Counted from the first letter of the stretch, positions 42,236-53,316 are shown. The stretch: DNA of 64,000 bases from Castellaniella hirudinis_A (GCF_047468865.1 NZ_JBLGTV010000001.1:124001-188000); one strand, 5' to 3'. Translations and numbers: made by a program. Notes: generated by a model from the sequence alone, not told the origin.

Positions 42236-43000
42236 ATGAACATTTTCCGGCCCAAGGCCGAAAAATCGCCGGCCGGGTCGGCAAAGGCCGGCAAAATCCG
42301 GCTCTACGAGGATCTGAAACACCAGATCCTCACTTTGCAACGGGAACCGGACGAAGACCTGGACGAACTGGACTTGTGCGCGCGCTACGGCCTGTCGCGC
42401 ACGCCGGTGCGCGAGGTCTTTCGCCGTCTGGACGGCGAGGGCTACGTCTGCATCCGTCCACGCGGCGGCGTGCGCGTCGCGCCGATGAACCACGCCACCT
42501 TGCGGCATTTCTTCCTGGCCGCCCCGATGATCTACGCCGCCTCCGGCCGGCTGGCCGCGCATCACTTCAAACCGGCCCAGATGGCCCGGCTACGGGAGAC
42601 CCAGGCGGCGTTCCGGCGGGCCGGCGCGGCGGGCGACGGCGCGGCCACGGTGCTGCACAACAACCGCTTCCACGAAATCATCGGAGAGATGTCGGGGAAC
42701 ATCTATCTGCAGGAAGGCTTGAACCGCCTGCTGATCGACCACGCCCGGATCGGGCAGACGTTCTACCAGCCGCATGGCGACGGCCTGTCCGAGCGCCAGC
42801 GTCTGGCGGTGCAGCACCACGACCAGTTCATCGAAGCCATCGAGGCCCGCGATGAGGACGCCGTCGCCCGGATCACCTTTGCGCACTGGGAACTGTCGCG
42901 CCAGAACGTGGAACTGTTCATCACGCCCGCAGGGCTGGGCACGCGGGATTCGCGTGACGCTGCGGAAATCCTGTCGATAAAGGAGCAATCAGATGTTTGA
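42236..43000 (+). CDS. GntR-family regulator, FCD type (copy 2)
   Basis: The 254-residue protein resembles copy 1 throughout: LCARYGLSRTPVREVFRRLDGEG in the winged helix, then NNRFHEIIGEMSGNIYLQ and HHDQFIEAIEARDED in the FCD domain. It leads a run of catabolic genes. Its 3' end overlaps the DapA-family gene by 8 bp, with AAGGAG placed just before that gene's start. ATG 42236 was chosen, with GATGAG upstream as ribosome-binding site. It probably controls the operon and itself through the AAATAC repeats. Confidence 0.87.
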   Translation: MNIFRPKAEKSPAGSAKAGKIRLYEDLKHQILTLQREPDEDLDELDLCARYGLSRTPVREVFRRLDGEGYVCIRPRGGVRVAPMNHATLRHFFLAAPMIYAASGRLAAHHFKPAQMARLRETQAAFRRAGAAGDGAATVLHNNRFHEIIGEMSGNIYLQEGLNRLLIDHARIGQTFYQPHGDGLSERQRLAVQHHDQFIEAIEARDEDAVARITFAHWELSRQNVELFITPAGLGTRDSRDAAEILSIKEQSDV

Positions 43001-43901
43001 TGGTATCTACACCCCCGCCATAACGCCTTTCGATGCGGCGGGCCGGATCAACAAGCCGGTATTCGCCGAGCTGCTGGAATCCCTGATCGCCGCCGGCGTG
43101 CACGGCATCGTCATTGCCGGGTCGACCGGCGAATACTATGTCCAGACGCCCCAGGAGCGCGTCGATCTGGCCGCCTACGCCAAGCAGGTCATTGGCGGGC
43201 GGGTGCCGCTGGTCGTTGGCACGGGGGCCACGCGCACCGAGGAATCCGTCGAGTACGCCCGGGCGGCCCAGGAAATCGGCGCCGATGCCATCCTGGTGGG
43301 GTCGCCGCCCTATGCCTTGCCGCTGGCCGCGGAAAACGCCCGCCACACCCTGGCGATCGACCAGGCCGCGGGCCTGCCCGTCATGCTCTACAACTACCCG
43401 GCCCGCATGGGGGTCTCCATGGACGCGGAATACCTGGCCCTGGTGGCGCGCTCGGGCAACATCCGGGCCATCAAGGAAAGCTCCGGCGACATCGGCCGGC
43501 TGCATGTGCTGGTCAACGCGCATCCGCGCCTTGAAGTGTCCTGCGGCTGGGATGACCAGGCGCTGGAGTTCTTCGCCTGGGGCGCGCGCAGCTGGGTCTG
43601 CGCCGGATCCAATTTTCTGGCGCGCGAGCACGTGGCGCTGTACCAGGCTTGCGTCCTGGAAAACGATTTCGCCAAGGGCCGCGCCATCATGGCGGCCCTG
43701 ATGCCTTTCATGAATTTCCTGGATGCGGGCAAATTCGTGCAGTCGATCAAATACGGTTGCGAACTGGCCGGTCTGGCGGCCGGCCCGGCGCGCGCGCCGC
43801 TGCAGCCGCTGGACGACGAGGAAAAAGACCGCTTTCAGGCGCTGCTCGTCCAGCTGCGGCGCGTGGTTGCCGATATTGTCACCGGAGGCCGACATGCCTG
43901 A
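42993..43901 (+). CDS. DapA-family Schiff-base lyase/dehydratase
   Basis: The 302-residue protein is a class I aldolase-type TIM barrel of the DHDPS/NAL superfamily. GSTGEYYVQTPQER near residue 45 is the GxxGE keto-acid site. LYNYPARMG near residue 140 holds the tyrosine and IRAIKESSGD near residue 160 the Schiff-base lysine. The family includes dihydrodipicolinate synthase, neuraminate lyase, keto-deoxy-sugar-acid dehydratases and pyrroline-hydroxycarboxylate deaminase. Context argues against lysine biosynthesis: the next genes are an aldehyde dehydrogenase (8-bp overlap) and an FAD oxidoreductase. The substrate is not known. A hydroxyproline-type deaminase role is one possibility. Confidence 0.85.
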   Translation: MFDGIYTPAITPFDAAGRINKPVFAELLESLIAAGVHGIVIAGSTGEYYVQTPQERVDLAAYAKQVIGGRVPLVVGTGATRTEESVEYARAAQEIGADAILVGSPPYALPLAAENARHTLAIDQAAGLPVMLYNYPARMGVSMDAEYLALVARSGNIRAIKESSGDIGRLHVLVNAHPRLEVSCGWDDQALEFFAWGARSWVCAGSNFLAREHVALYQACVLENDFAKGRAIMAALMPFMNFLDAGKFVQSIKYGCELAGLAAGPARAPLQPLDDEEKDRFQALLVQLRRVVADIVTGGRHA

Positions 43902-45408
43902 ACTGCTGACTGCCAAAGAATACGCGGCGCTGGCCGCCACCCTGGAATGCTGGGGCGAAGCCTTTATCGACGGCCGCTACCAGCCGGCGGCGGGCGGGCG
44001 CACCTTCCCCAGCATCAACCCGGCCACGGGCGCTGTCCTGGCCCACGTGGCGGCCTGCGAGGCGGCTGACGTGGATCGGGCGGTCGCCGCCGCCAAGCGG
44101 ACGTTCGATGACGGCTGCTGGCGTCGCCGCGCCCCGGCGGCGCGCAAGGCGACCCTGCTGGCGCTGGCCGATCTGATGGCGCAGCACTGGCACGAGCTGG
44201 CCGTGTTGGAAAGCCTGGACAGCGGCAAGCCCGTGGGCGAGTGCCATGAGGTCGATCTGCCGGAAACCCTGCGCACGCTGCGCTGGCATGCGGAACTGAT
44301 CGACAAAATCTACGACCATACCGCCCCGGTGGGCGAGGACGCCCTGGCCCTGGTGGTGCGCGAGCCCATCGGTGTCGTGGGGCTGGTGCTGCCCTGGAAT
44401 TTTCCTTTGCTGATGCTGGCCTGGAAAATCGGTCCCGCGCTGGCGGCCGGCTGCTCGGTGGTGGTCAAGCCGGCGGAACAGACCTCGCTGACCACTTTGC
44501 GCGTGGCCGAGCTGGCCTGCCAGGCGGGCGTGCCGCCCGGGGTTTTCAATGTCGTGACCGGCACGGGCCAGGACGCCGGCGCGCCCATCGGGCTGCACCC
44601 GGACATCGCCATGGTCGGCTTTACCGGCTCGACCGTCACGGGACGCCGGTTTTTGCGCTATGCGGCGGACTCCAACCTGAAGCGCGTCGTGCTGGAATGC
44701 GGCGGCAAGAACCCGGCCGTGGTTCTGGCCGATGCCGAGGATCTGGATCGGGTGGCCGAGCACGTCGTCAATGGCGCGTTCTGGAACATGGGTGAAAACT
44801 GCTCCGCCACCTCGCGCCTGATTGTCCATGCCTCCATCAAGCAGGCCCTGCTGGATCGCATCTATGCCTGCATGGCAACGTGGAAGATGGGCGACCCGTT
44901 GGACCCGGACAATCGCATGGGCGCCTTGGTCAGCCCGGCGCACGTCCAGAAGGTGCAAGGCTTTCTCGACCAGGCCCGGGCGGAATCCCTGGCGGTGACC
45001 CAGGGCGGGGCCGTGCGCGAGGCGATCTATGTCGAACCCACCGTGGTGGTCGACGTCGGCCCGGACAGCGCCTTGTTCCGCGAGGAAATCTTCGGGCCGG
45101 TGCTGGCCGTCACGACTTTCGAGACACTGGACGAAGCCATCGCCCTGGCCAACGACACCGCTTATGGCTTGGCGGCATCCGTGCATACCGGCAGCCTGCG
45201 CCATGCCCTGCGCCTGGCGCAGGCGATTCGCGCCGGCATCGTCACGGTGAATTGCTTCGGCGAAGGGGACGTGACCACGCCGTTCGGCGGCCACAAGGAA
45301 TCGGGTTTCGGCGGGCGGGACAAATCAATCTGGGCCCATGACCAGTACACCGAACTGAAGACCATCTGGATCGACGTGTCCGACCCGCGTCTGGAAGGTG
45401 TGCAATGA
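43894..45408 (+). CDS. NAD(P)-dependent aldehyde dehydrogenase (PuuC-like)
   Basis: The 504-residue enzyme has the ALDH elements LPWNFPLLM and GCSVVVKPAEQT in the cofactor site. The catalytic Glu lies in VLECGGKNP and the nucleophile Cys in GENCSATSRL. The closest-looking families are gamma-glutamyl-gamma-aminobutyraldehyde and betaine-aldehyde-type dehydrogenases. It overlaps the DapA-like gene by 8 bp and the FAD oxidoreductase by 4 bp, so it probably oxidises the aldehyde made by those partners. CGGAGG precedes the ATG at 43894. Confidence 0.9.
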   Translation: MPELLTAKEYAALAATLECWGEAFIDGRYQPAAGGRTFPSINPATGAVLAHVAACEAADVDRAVAAAKRTFDDGCWRRRAPAARKATLLALADLMAQHWHELAVLESLDSGKPVGECHEVDLPETLRTLRWHAELIDKIYDHTAPVGEDALALVVREPIGVVGLVLPWNFPLLMLAWKIGPALAAGCSVVVKPAEQTSLTTLRVAELACQAGVPPGVFNVVTGTGQDAGAPIGLHPDIAMVGFTGSTVTGRRFLRYAADSNLKRVVLECGGKNPAVVLADAEDLDRVAEHVVNGAFWNMGENCSATSRLIVHASIKQALLDRIYACMATWKMGDPLDPDNRMGALVSPAHVQKVQGFLDQARAESLAVTQGGAVREAIYVEPTVVVDVGPDSALFREEIFGPVLAVTTFETLDEAIALANDTAYGLAASVHTGSLRHALRLAQAIRAGIVTVNCFGEGDVTTPFGGHKESGFGGRDKSIWAHDQYTELKTIWIDVSDPRLEGVQ

Positions 45409-46733
45409 GCTCGGCCGGCAAGGTGCGTCAGCCGGTGGAGACCGGGGTGTCGGGCTGGGCGGCCATCGCGCCGCGCCAGTTTCGGGCGCAGGTTCTGGCG
45501 GGCCGGCAGTTGGCCGACTGGCTGATCGTCGGGGCGGGTTTTGGCGGCCTGTCGGCGGCGCGCCGCCTGCGCCAGCTGCGCCCGCATGACCGGATTGTCG
45601 TCCTGGATGCCCTGGAGGTCGCCGAGGGCGCATCGGGACGGAATTCCGGGTTCATGATCGACGTGCCCCATAATCTGGCGTCGGGCAATTATTCCGTCGG
45701 CGGCGCGGCGTCCAGCCAATTGGAAATCCGCCAGAACCGCCTGGCCATCGCTTTTGCCGCCCAGGCGGCGGAAGAATATCGCATGCCGGCCGCCACGTTC
45801 GATCCGGCGGGCAAGATCAACGTGGCCGCCACCGAGCGGGGGATGGCGCTGAACCAGGGCTTCGCTGAATCGCTGCGCCAGATCGGCGAGGCCAGCGAAG
45901 CCCTGGACGCCGCCCAGATGCGCGACATCACGGGCACGGATTATTACCTGGGCGGCGTGCACATGCCGGGGGCGGCCATGATCCAGCCCGCCGACTATAT
46001 CCGGCGCCTCGCCCAGGGGCTGGCGGGCCGCATCGACCTGTTCGAGCGTTCGCCCGTGCGCGCCCTGCGCCGCCTTGGCGCGGTATGGGAAGCCGTGTCC
46101 GACCACGGCAGCGTCCAGGCGCCCAAGGTCATCCTGGCGGTCAACGGGCATATCGAAAGCTTCGGCCATTTCCGGCACCGCCTGATCCATGTGTATACCT
46201 ACGCGTCCATGACGGCGGCGATTGCCCAGGCGCCCGGCGCGGATCGCTGGGCCTTGCTGCCGGCGGATCCGATGGGCGCCACGCTGCGCAAGATCACGCT
46301 GGACGGCCAGTCGCGCCTGGTGATTCGGACGCACTTTACCTATAACCCCGATATCCGGGTGTCGGCGGCCCAGGTGGCGCGCATTGCGGCGCGGCAGCGG
46401 CAGTCCTTCGATGCGCGCTTCCCCGCCTTGAAGGGGATTCCCCTGGAATACAGCTGGGCCGGGGCGCTGTGCCTGAGCACGAACCACGCCCCCGCTTTCG
46501 GAGAAGTCGAGCCCGGCTTGTATTCCGCCTGCTGTGAAAACGGGCTGGGCACGGTCAAGAGCACCCTGGCCGGCATGATGGCGGCGGAACTGGCCACCGG
46601 TACGGACAGCGAGCCCTTGCGGCAGTTCCGACGGCAGCCGCCGCCGGGGCGCCTGCCGCCTGGGCCGGTGGCCTGGCTGGGCGTCAACGCCGTGATTCGA
46701 TGGCATCAATTACGCGCAGGCCGGGAGGGCTGA
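45405..46733 (+). CDS. DAO-family FAD-dependent oxidoreductase (PuuB-like)
   Basis: The 442-residue flavoprotein has a Rossmann motif WLIVGAGFGGLSAARRL near residue 40, GASGRNSGFMID near residue 75, and a C-terminal FAD-closing stretch with CCENGLGTVKSTLAG. The family oxidises amines or N-methyl compounds such as gamma-glutamylputrescine, sarcosine or proline derivatives, forming an imine or aldehyde. It is coupled to the aldehyde dehydrogenase (ATGA at 45405-45408), and an ABC transporter follows after 95 bp. The C-terminus is Pro/Arg-rich and variable. Confidence 0.87.
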   Translation: MSSAGKVRQPVETGVSGWAAIAPRQFRAQVLAGRQLADWLIVGAGFGGLSAARRLRQLRPHDRIVVLDALEVAEGASGRNSGFMIDVPHNLASGNYSVGGAASSQLEIRQNRLAIAFAAQAAEEYRMPAATFDPAGKINVAATERGMALNQGFAESLRQIGEASEALDAAQMRDITGTDYYLGGVHMPGAAMIQPADYIRRLAQGLAGRIDLFERSPVRALRRLGAVWEAVSDHGSVQAPKVILAVNGHIESFGHFRHRLIHVYTYASMTAAIAQAPGADRWALLPADPMGATLRKITLDGQSRLVIRTHFTYNPDIRVSAAQVARIAARQRQSFDARFPALKGIPLEYSWAGALCLSTNHAPAFGEVEPGLYSACCENGLGTVKSTLAGMMAAELATGTDSEPLRQFRRQPPPGRLPPGPVAWLGVNAVIRWHQLRAGREG

Positions 46734-46828
46734 TTGCCCGGCGGCGCAAACCCGGGGCCGCCGGTGCGCGGCCCAGACATTGCGGCGGTCGAACGCGCCC
46801 GCCGCGCGACAATACCAGGAGACAACGC

Positions 46829-47680
46829 ATGAAACTGTTCAAGAAAATACTGTGTGCCGCCACCTTGGCCGGCGCGATGGTGTCGTCCGCTCACGCGGCC
46901 AAAGCCACCATCGCCATGGGCACGATGTCGTGGGAAGACCTGACCCCCATCACGTACATCACGAAAAACCTGCTGGAAAAGGCCGGCTATGACGTCAAGG
47001 TAACGGAGTTTTCCGAGCTGGGCATCGCCTATGCCGCCCTGGCGAAGGGCGATGTGCAGATCATGGCGTCGCAGATCAACTACGCGGCCCAGGATCACTG
47101 GAACCGCAACAAGAGCCGGCTGGAAAAACTCTCGCCGGTGTCGTTCGGCCTGTACCAGGCGATTGCCGTCCCGGATTATGTGACGATCGACTCGATGACG
47201 CAGCTGAACGACCATGTCGATCAATTCGGCGGCAAGATCATCGGGATCGAGCCGGGTTCCGGCCTGATGCGCGATGCGGATAATGCCGTCAAGGCATACG
47301 ACCTGAAATACAAGCTGATCACCGGCAGCACCGCCGGGATGACGGCGGCCTTGAAATCGGCCGTGGATCGCAAGGAATGGGTGGCTGTCACGCTGTGGGA
47401 TCCGACCTGGATGATGATGAAATACAACATGAAATTCCTGAAAGATCCCCAGGAAGTCTTTCCCGGCCCCCAAGCCTACTATTGGATCGGCAAGAAAGGT
47501 TTTGCGGCCGAGCATCCCGAAGTGCGCGAAGCGCTGGCGGGGATCTACGTCCCCTTGAGCGCGATTGCGGAAATCAACAACGGGATGAATGATGGCCAGA
47601 CCGTGCAGCAGGCCAGCGAGGCGTGGATCGGAAAAAATGCCGATCGCGTCAAGCGCTGGGAGAACATGAAGCCGTATTGA
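46829..47680 (+). CDS. Quaternary-amine/betaine-type ABC substrate-binding protein (ProX/OpuAC)
   Basis: The 283-residue protein has a signal peptide (residues 1-23, KKILCAATLAGAMVSSAHAA) and an OpuAC-type mature domain: MGTMSWEDLTPITYITKNLL, then IIGIEPGSGLMRDADNA and a WDPTWMMMKYNMKFL segment. Trp and Tyr residues in such proteins cage a trimethylammonium or similar cation. AGGAG lies upstream of the ATG at 46829. It starts a four-gene importer run with one ATPase and two permeases. It likely brings in the substrate of the preceding enzymes. Confidence 0.87.
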   Translation: MKLFKKILCAATLAGAMVSSAHAAKATIAMGTMSWEDLTPITYITKNLLEKAGYDVKVTEFSELGIAYAALAKGDVQIMASQINYAAQDHWNRNKSRLEKLSPVSFGLYQAIAVPDYVTIDSMTQLNDHVDQFGGKIIGIEPGSGLMRDADNAVKAYDLKYKLITGSTAGMTAALKSAVDRKEWVAVTLWDPTWMMMKYNMKFLKDPQEVFPGPQAYYWIGKKGFAAEHPEVREALAGIYVPLSAIAEINNGMNDGQTVQQASEAWIGKNADRVKRWENMKPY

Positions 47681-47764
47681 TGGCCAGGGCGCCCGGGCCG
47701 CGGTGTCGCGGCCCGGGCGCAACCACAACCGATCTGCGCGGCCTCCGCGCATCTGGAGGATGTC

Positions 47765-48859
47765 ATGACGACACCGGATCACCAGGCCGATGAAATTCTG
47801 GTCGACTGTCAGTCGGTCTGGAAGGTTTTCGGCGAAAAAGCCCCTGCGGCGATGAAGGCCATTCGTGAGCAGGGTTTGTCCAAACGGGACGTGCTGCGGG
47901 AATTTTCCTGCATGGTCGGCGTGTCGGCCGTCAGCCTGCAGGTCAAGCGGGGCGAGATTTTCTGCATCATGGGGCTGTCCGGCAGCGGGAAATCCACCTT
48001 GATCCGCCTGTTCAACCGGCTGATCGCGCCCACGCAGGGCCGAATCCTGGTCAAGGGCAAGGACTTGGCCACCCTGGATGCGGCGGCCTTGCGCGCCATG
48101 CGCGCCCACCACATCGGCATGGTGTTTCAAAGCGTCGCTTTGCTGCCGCATCGCACCGTCCTGGAGAACACCGCTTTCGGGCTGGAAGTCCAGGGGGTGC
48201 CGAAGGCGCAGCGCAACGCCACCGCGGTTGAAGCCCTGGGCAAGGTGGGGCTGTCCGATTGGCGGGACCATTACCCCGGCGAACTGTCCGGCGGCATGCA
48301 GCAGCGGGTCGGGCTGGCCCGCGCGATCACCGCCGATCCCGAGATCATCTTGATGGACGAGCCGTTCAGCGCGCTCGACCCGCTGATCCGGCGGCAACTG
48401 CAGGACGAATTCCGCGCGCTGACCAAACAGCTGGGCAAATCGTCCGTTTTCATTACCCATGACCTGGACGAAGCCATCCGCATCGGCGACCGGATCGCCA
48501 TCATGAAAGATGGCGCCCTGGTTCAGGTCGGAACCGCCGAGGAAATCGTGCGCCATCCGGCGGACGATTATGTGGCGGAATTCGTGGCCGGCATTTCCCG
48601 CCTGCATCTCGTCAAGGCCAGATCCATCATGCGGCCGGTCGGCGAGTTTCACGCCATCCACCCGGATGTCCGGGTCGAGGATCTGCCGCGCGCGGCGGCC
48701 GGGGCGGTGATCGCCGAGCTGATCGCGCTGTCCACACGGGGGCGTGCCGTGGATGCGGTGGCCATCGTCGAAGACGAAGGGCTGGTCGGCATTGTGACCC
48801 CGCGCGACCTGTTGCACGGCATCCAGGGCGCCCCGGATGCCGGGCGTGCCGTCGCCTGA
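47765..48859 (+). CDS. ABC ATPase, ProV/OpuAA type
   Basis: The 364-residue ATPase carries the ProV-specific insertion before Walker A, GLSGSGKSTLIRLFNRLI near residue 70. It also has signature ELSGGMQQRVGLARAI, Walker B IILMDEPFSALD, and VFITHDLDEAIRIGD. The C-terminal 90 residues hold one CBS-like unit (VDAVAIVEDEGLVGIV). CBS modules sense ionic strength in betaine importers. The gene follows the binding protein by 84 bp. Confidence 0.92.
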   Translation: MTTPDHQADEILVDCQSVWKVFGEKAPAAMKAIREQGLSKRDVLREFSCMVGVSAVSLQVKRGEIFCIMGLSGSGKSTLIRLFNRLIAPTQGRILVKGKDLATLDAAALRAMRAHHIGMVFQSVALLPHRTVLENTAFGLEVQGVPKAQRNATAVEALGKVGLSDWRDHYPGELSGGMQQRVGLARAITADPEIILMDEPFSALDPLIRRQLQDEFRALTKQLGKSSVFITHDLDEAIRIGDRIAIMKDGALVQVGTAEEIVRHPADDYVAEFVAGISRLHLVKARSIMRPVGEFHAIHPDVRVEDLPRAAAGAVIAELIALSTRGRAVDAVAIVEDEGLVGIVTPRDLLHGIQGAPDAGRAVA

Positions 48860-48878
48860 CGCACAACGGAGCGCGTTC

Positions 48879-49730
48879 ATGAAAGAAATTGATTCGATTG
48901 CCGCTTTCGACCACTGGATGGACGAGGCGCTGATCCGCTTGACGGACAGCCCCAGCCCGGTGTTCGCCTGGATTCAGGCCGGTCTGGACGGCTTGTATGG
49001 CGCCATTCTGTGGGCGCTGGGCCTGGCGCCGTTCTACCTGGTGGCCGTGGGGGTGGGGCTGTTGGGTTGGCGGCTGGTCGGCCTGCGGTTCGGCGGCCTG
49101 GCCGCCGTGGCATTGGCGGTGTGCGACTGGATGGGGCTGTGGCCGGAGACCATCGGCACGCTGGCCCTGGTGATGGCCGCCACCCTGCTGGCCCTGGCAG
49201 TCGCCGTTCCGGCGGGCATCCTGAGCAGCGATGTCCGGGTGTTGGAGCGGCTGTCCACCCCTGTGCTGGATTTGCTGCAGACGCTGCCGCCCTACATCTA
49301 CCTGCTGCCCGGGATCGCCCTGCTGGGCTATGGCCCCGCCACCGCGCTGGCGTCGACCCTGGTCGTGGCGATTCCCCCCGCGTTCCGGCTGTCCATGCTG
49401 GGCATGCGGATGGCGCCCATCGAGTATGTCGAACTGGGTATCGCCACCGGCATGACCCGCTGGCAGATGTTCGTCAAGATTCGCCTGCCGTTTGCCATTC
49501 CCAGCATCATGGCGGGCGTCAACCAAAGCCTGATGATGGCGTTCGGCATGGTGGTCATCGCCGGCATCGTGGGCTCCGGCGGCCTGGGGCAAACGATTTA
49601 CGACGCCATCCGCAAGCTGGACATCGCCAAATCCATTGATGCCGCCATCGCCATTGTCATCCTGACCATGATCCTGGATCGGCTGAGTCAAAGCGCCCAC
49701 CGGGCCGCCCCTGGAGGAAGAAAATCATGA
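48879..49730 (+). CDS. ABC permease, ProW type (1)
   Basis: The 283-residue inner-membrane protein has five or six helices and the permease loop region EYVELGIATGMTRWQMFVKIRLP. The segments LLQTLPPYIYLLPGIALLGYG and MMAFGMVVIAGIVGSGGLG are typical of ProW/OpuAB. ATG 48879 has GGAG upstream. It overlaps the next permease gene by 4 bp, so the importer uses two different permease subunits. Confidence 0.9.
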   Translation: MKEIDSIAAFDHWMDEALIRLTDSPSPVFAWIQAGLDGLYGAILWALGLAPFYLVAVGVGLLGWRLVGLRFGGLAAVALAVCDWMGLWPETIGTLALVMAATLLALAVAVPAGILSSDVRVLERLSTPVLDLLQTLPPYIYLLPGIALLGYGPATALASTLVVAIPPAFRLSMLGMRMAPIEYVELGIATGMTRWQMFVKIRLPFAIPSIMAGVNQSLMMAFGMVVIAGIVGSGGLGQTIYDAIRKLDIAKSIDAAIAIVILTMILDRLSQSAHRAAPGGRKS

Positions 49731-50578
49731 ACCCGACCTTGCCGCCTTTTTCTCCCGGCGCTTTTCTGACGCCGGCGGTGGATTGGCTGAATACCCACTG
49801 GCACCCTCTGTTTGCCCTGATCAGCGACGTGATTCAATTTGTCCTGGACAATGCGACCGCGCTGCTGCTGGCGCCGCCCCCGTGGGGGCTGATGCTGGTG
49901 GTGGTCGGCCTGGCTTTTGTCGGGCTGGGCCGCCGTCCGGCCATGGTGGCTTTGCTGGCGTTGGGCTTTTGCTGGGGGGTCGGGCTGTGGGATGAGGCTA
50001 TGCAGACGATTACCCTGGTCTCGGTGGCGGTTGCTTTGTCCGTCGCCATCGCGTTCCCGCTGGGGGTTCTGGCGGCGCGGCGCCCGCGCCTGGAGGCCGC
50101 GATCCGCCCCGTCCTGGACATCATGCAGACCGTGCCGCCCTGGGTCTACCTGATCCCCGCCGTGATTCTGTTCAGCCTGGGCAACGTGCCCGCCATCATC
50201 GCCACCATTGTCTACGGGATTCCGCCGATGCTGCGCCTGACGACGCTGGCGTTCCAGCAGATTCCAAAGGACTTGCTGGAACTGGGCCAGGCGCTGGGCG
50301 CGCCGCCGCGCACCGTGCTGTTCAAGATCGAAGTGCCCGCCGCCATGCCCACGCTGCTGGTGGGCCTGAACCAGTGCATCCTGTTGTCGCTGGCCATGGT
50401 CGTCCTGGCCGGGCTGGTCGGTTCGGGCGGCCTGGGCGCGGAAGTCACCCGGGGGCTGACGCGGATGGAAATGGGCCTGGGCCTGCGGGCCGGCCTGGCG
50501 ATCGTGGCGGTGGCATTGCTGCTGGATCGTTTGTCCCGGGCCGCGCTGGGTGGGCAGGGCGGCAGGGTGCGTCGTTGA
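49727..50578 (+). CDS. ABC permease, ProW type (2)
   Basis: The 283-residue partner has the same layout, with IMQTVPPWVYLIPAVILFSLG and LLELGQALGAPPRTVLFKIEVP in the conserved loop. Its sequence is related to but clearly different from the first permease. It ends the operon. A GC-rich 92-bp gap separates it from the convergent MFS gene. Confidence 0.9.
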   Translation: MNPTLPPFSPGAFLTPAVDWLNTHWHPLFALISDVIQFVLDNATALLLAPPPWGLMLVVVGLAFVGLGRRPAMVALLALGFCWGVGLWDEAMQTITLVSVAVALSVAIAFPLGVLAARRPRLEAAIRPVLDIMQTVPPWVYLIPAVILFSLGNVPAIIATIVYGIPPMLRLTTLAFQQIPKDLLELGQALGAPPRTVLFKIEVPAAMPTLLVGLNQCILLSLAMVVLAGLVGSGGLGAEVTRGLTRMEMGLGLRAGLAIVAVALLLDRLSRAALGGQGGRVRR

Positions 50579-50670
50579 TCCGGGTTCGGTTGGCCGGTTG
50601 CCCCGTGCCGGCCCCGGCCGTTGGCGTTGGCCGGCGGCCCGGCTTGGCGGCCGGCGCGGGCCGGTTCGGT

Positions 50671-51893
50671 TCAGTCGTCCAGGCCCTGTGCCGGGGCGGT
50701 GCGCGCCGTCAGCCGCCCCGCGATGGCCGCGCGCCCCACACTGGCCAGCAGCAGGGCGGTCGCGGCGGCGAATACGCCCAGGGCCGCGATGGTGCTGCCG
50801 TGTTCCATGGTGCGCGGCCCCCAGGCCAGCGACAGGATGGTGGGGCTGGAATAGCCGATGTAGACCATGATGTAGAACATCGAGATCAAGGCCCCGCGAT
50901 GCTGGCTGGGGGCCAGTTTGTCGGCCACGGCCACGCCCGAGGCCATGGACAGCCCGTTGGCCAGGCCGATGGCGGCGGAGGCGGGCAGCACCCACAGCCA
51001 GCCGCCGGGCTGCACGGCCAGGTAGCCCAGCGCGCAGCCGGCGGCGCCGCACAGGCCGGCGATCCAGGCGGCCCGCGCCGGGCCCAGCCGCATCGCCCAG
51101 AAGGTCGCGGCGGCGGCAAAGCCCTGAACCAGCAGGGCGCTGACGCCCAGGATGAAATAAATCTGCGCAAACCCCGCTTTGCCCAACTGGATGGGGAAAG
51201 CGATCAGCGACAGCATGGTAAAGGTGTAGACCAGCAGGCCACAGGGAACCAGATAGCAGAAAAACCCCCGGGCCGTGCCCGGCGGCAGCCCGATCTGGAT
51301 ACGGCTGTCCCGGCGCTGGGTCATGGTTTCCGGCAAGGCATGGAAAATGGCCAGCGCGCCCAGCACCAGCCCCAGGGCGATGAGGAAGGTCAGGGTCTCC
51401 GGCAGGGGCAGCCATTGCACCAGGATGCCGGACACAAAAGGGCCCAGGGCGAAGCCCAGGGCCATGACCCCGCTGGCCAGCATGGACGCGCGCGCGGCGT
51501 TTTCCGCCCCGGCCATTTCGCGCAGCCACACCGTGCCCACCGTGAAAATGGCGCCGCTGGCCACGCCCTGCATGAAGCGGGCGGCCAGGATCATCGGCTT
51601 GCCCCAGGCCGCCGCGCCCAGGAGCGCCAGCACCGCCAGCAGTAGCAGGCCCGCGGACGGCAGGACGATGGCCCGGCGGCCGCGCAGGTCGGATTGCGGG
51701 CCGCCCGCCAGGAACGCGATCATCAGGCCCAGGGCATAGACCGTGAAGAACAGCGTCAGATCCGTGGTGGACAGGTGCAGGTCGATGGTATAGAACAGCA
51801 TCACCGGCGACACGGTCTGGGCCGTATAGGCGACGGCGAACAGCGCCAGACACAGCAGGCCCTGCTGCTTGATCGTGTCGGGCGGCGCGGTAC

Positions 51894-51897
<4 letters not shown>
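50671..51897 (-). CDS. MFS transporter
   Basis: The 408-residue protein has twelve hydrophobic helices and a major-facilitator loop motif, AGGPQSDLRGRRAIVLP, after helix 2. The segment ASGAIFTVGTVWLREMAG is also typical. The start at 51897 overlaps the glyA stop (ATGA), so the two are one operon. Direction and substrate are unknown. Linkage to glyA suggests an amino-acid, betaine or related metabolite, but this is inference. Confidence 0.85.
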
Positions 51898-53168
<1,271 letters not shown>

Positions 53169-53316
53169 GGTGTCTCCCTGGTTGTGTGGCAGCCGGGCGC
53201 GCCGCGCCCGGGGGGCGCGGGCGGCGATGGGGCTGGACTACCGACCATTCTAGGGAGGCTGGCGGTTTAGGCTTGTATATTCTTGCCATAGTACGGGGAT
53301 GTCCTGGCCGGTGTGG

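Noticed and set aside
53245..53258. CCATTCTAGGGAGG upstream of glyA as a fourth copy of the creatine-region element
   Set aside because: On the minus strand only the -10-like part resembles elements A and B. The TCGTT half is missing at the expected offset, so I did not call it.
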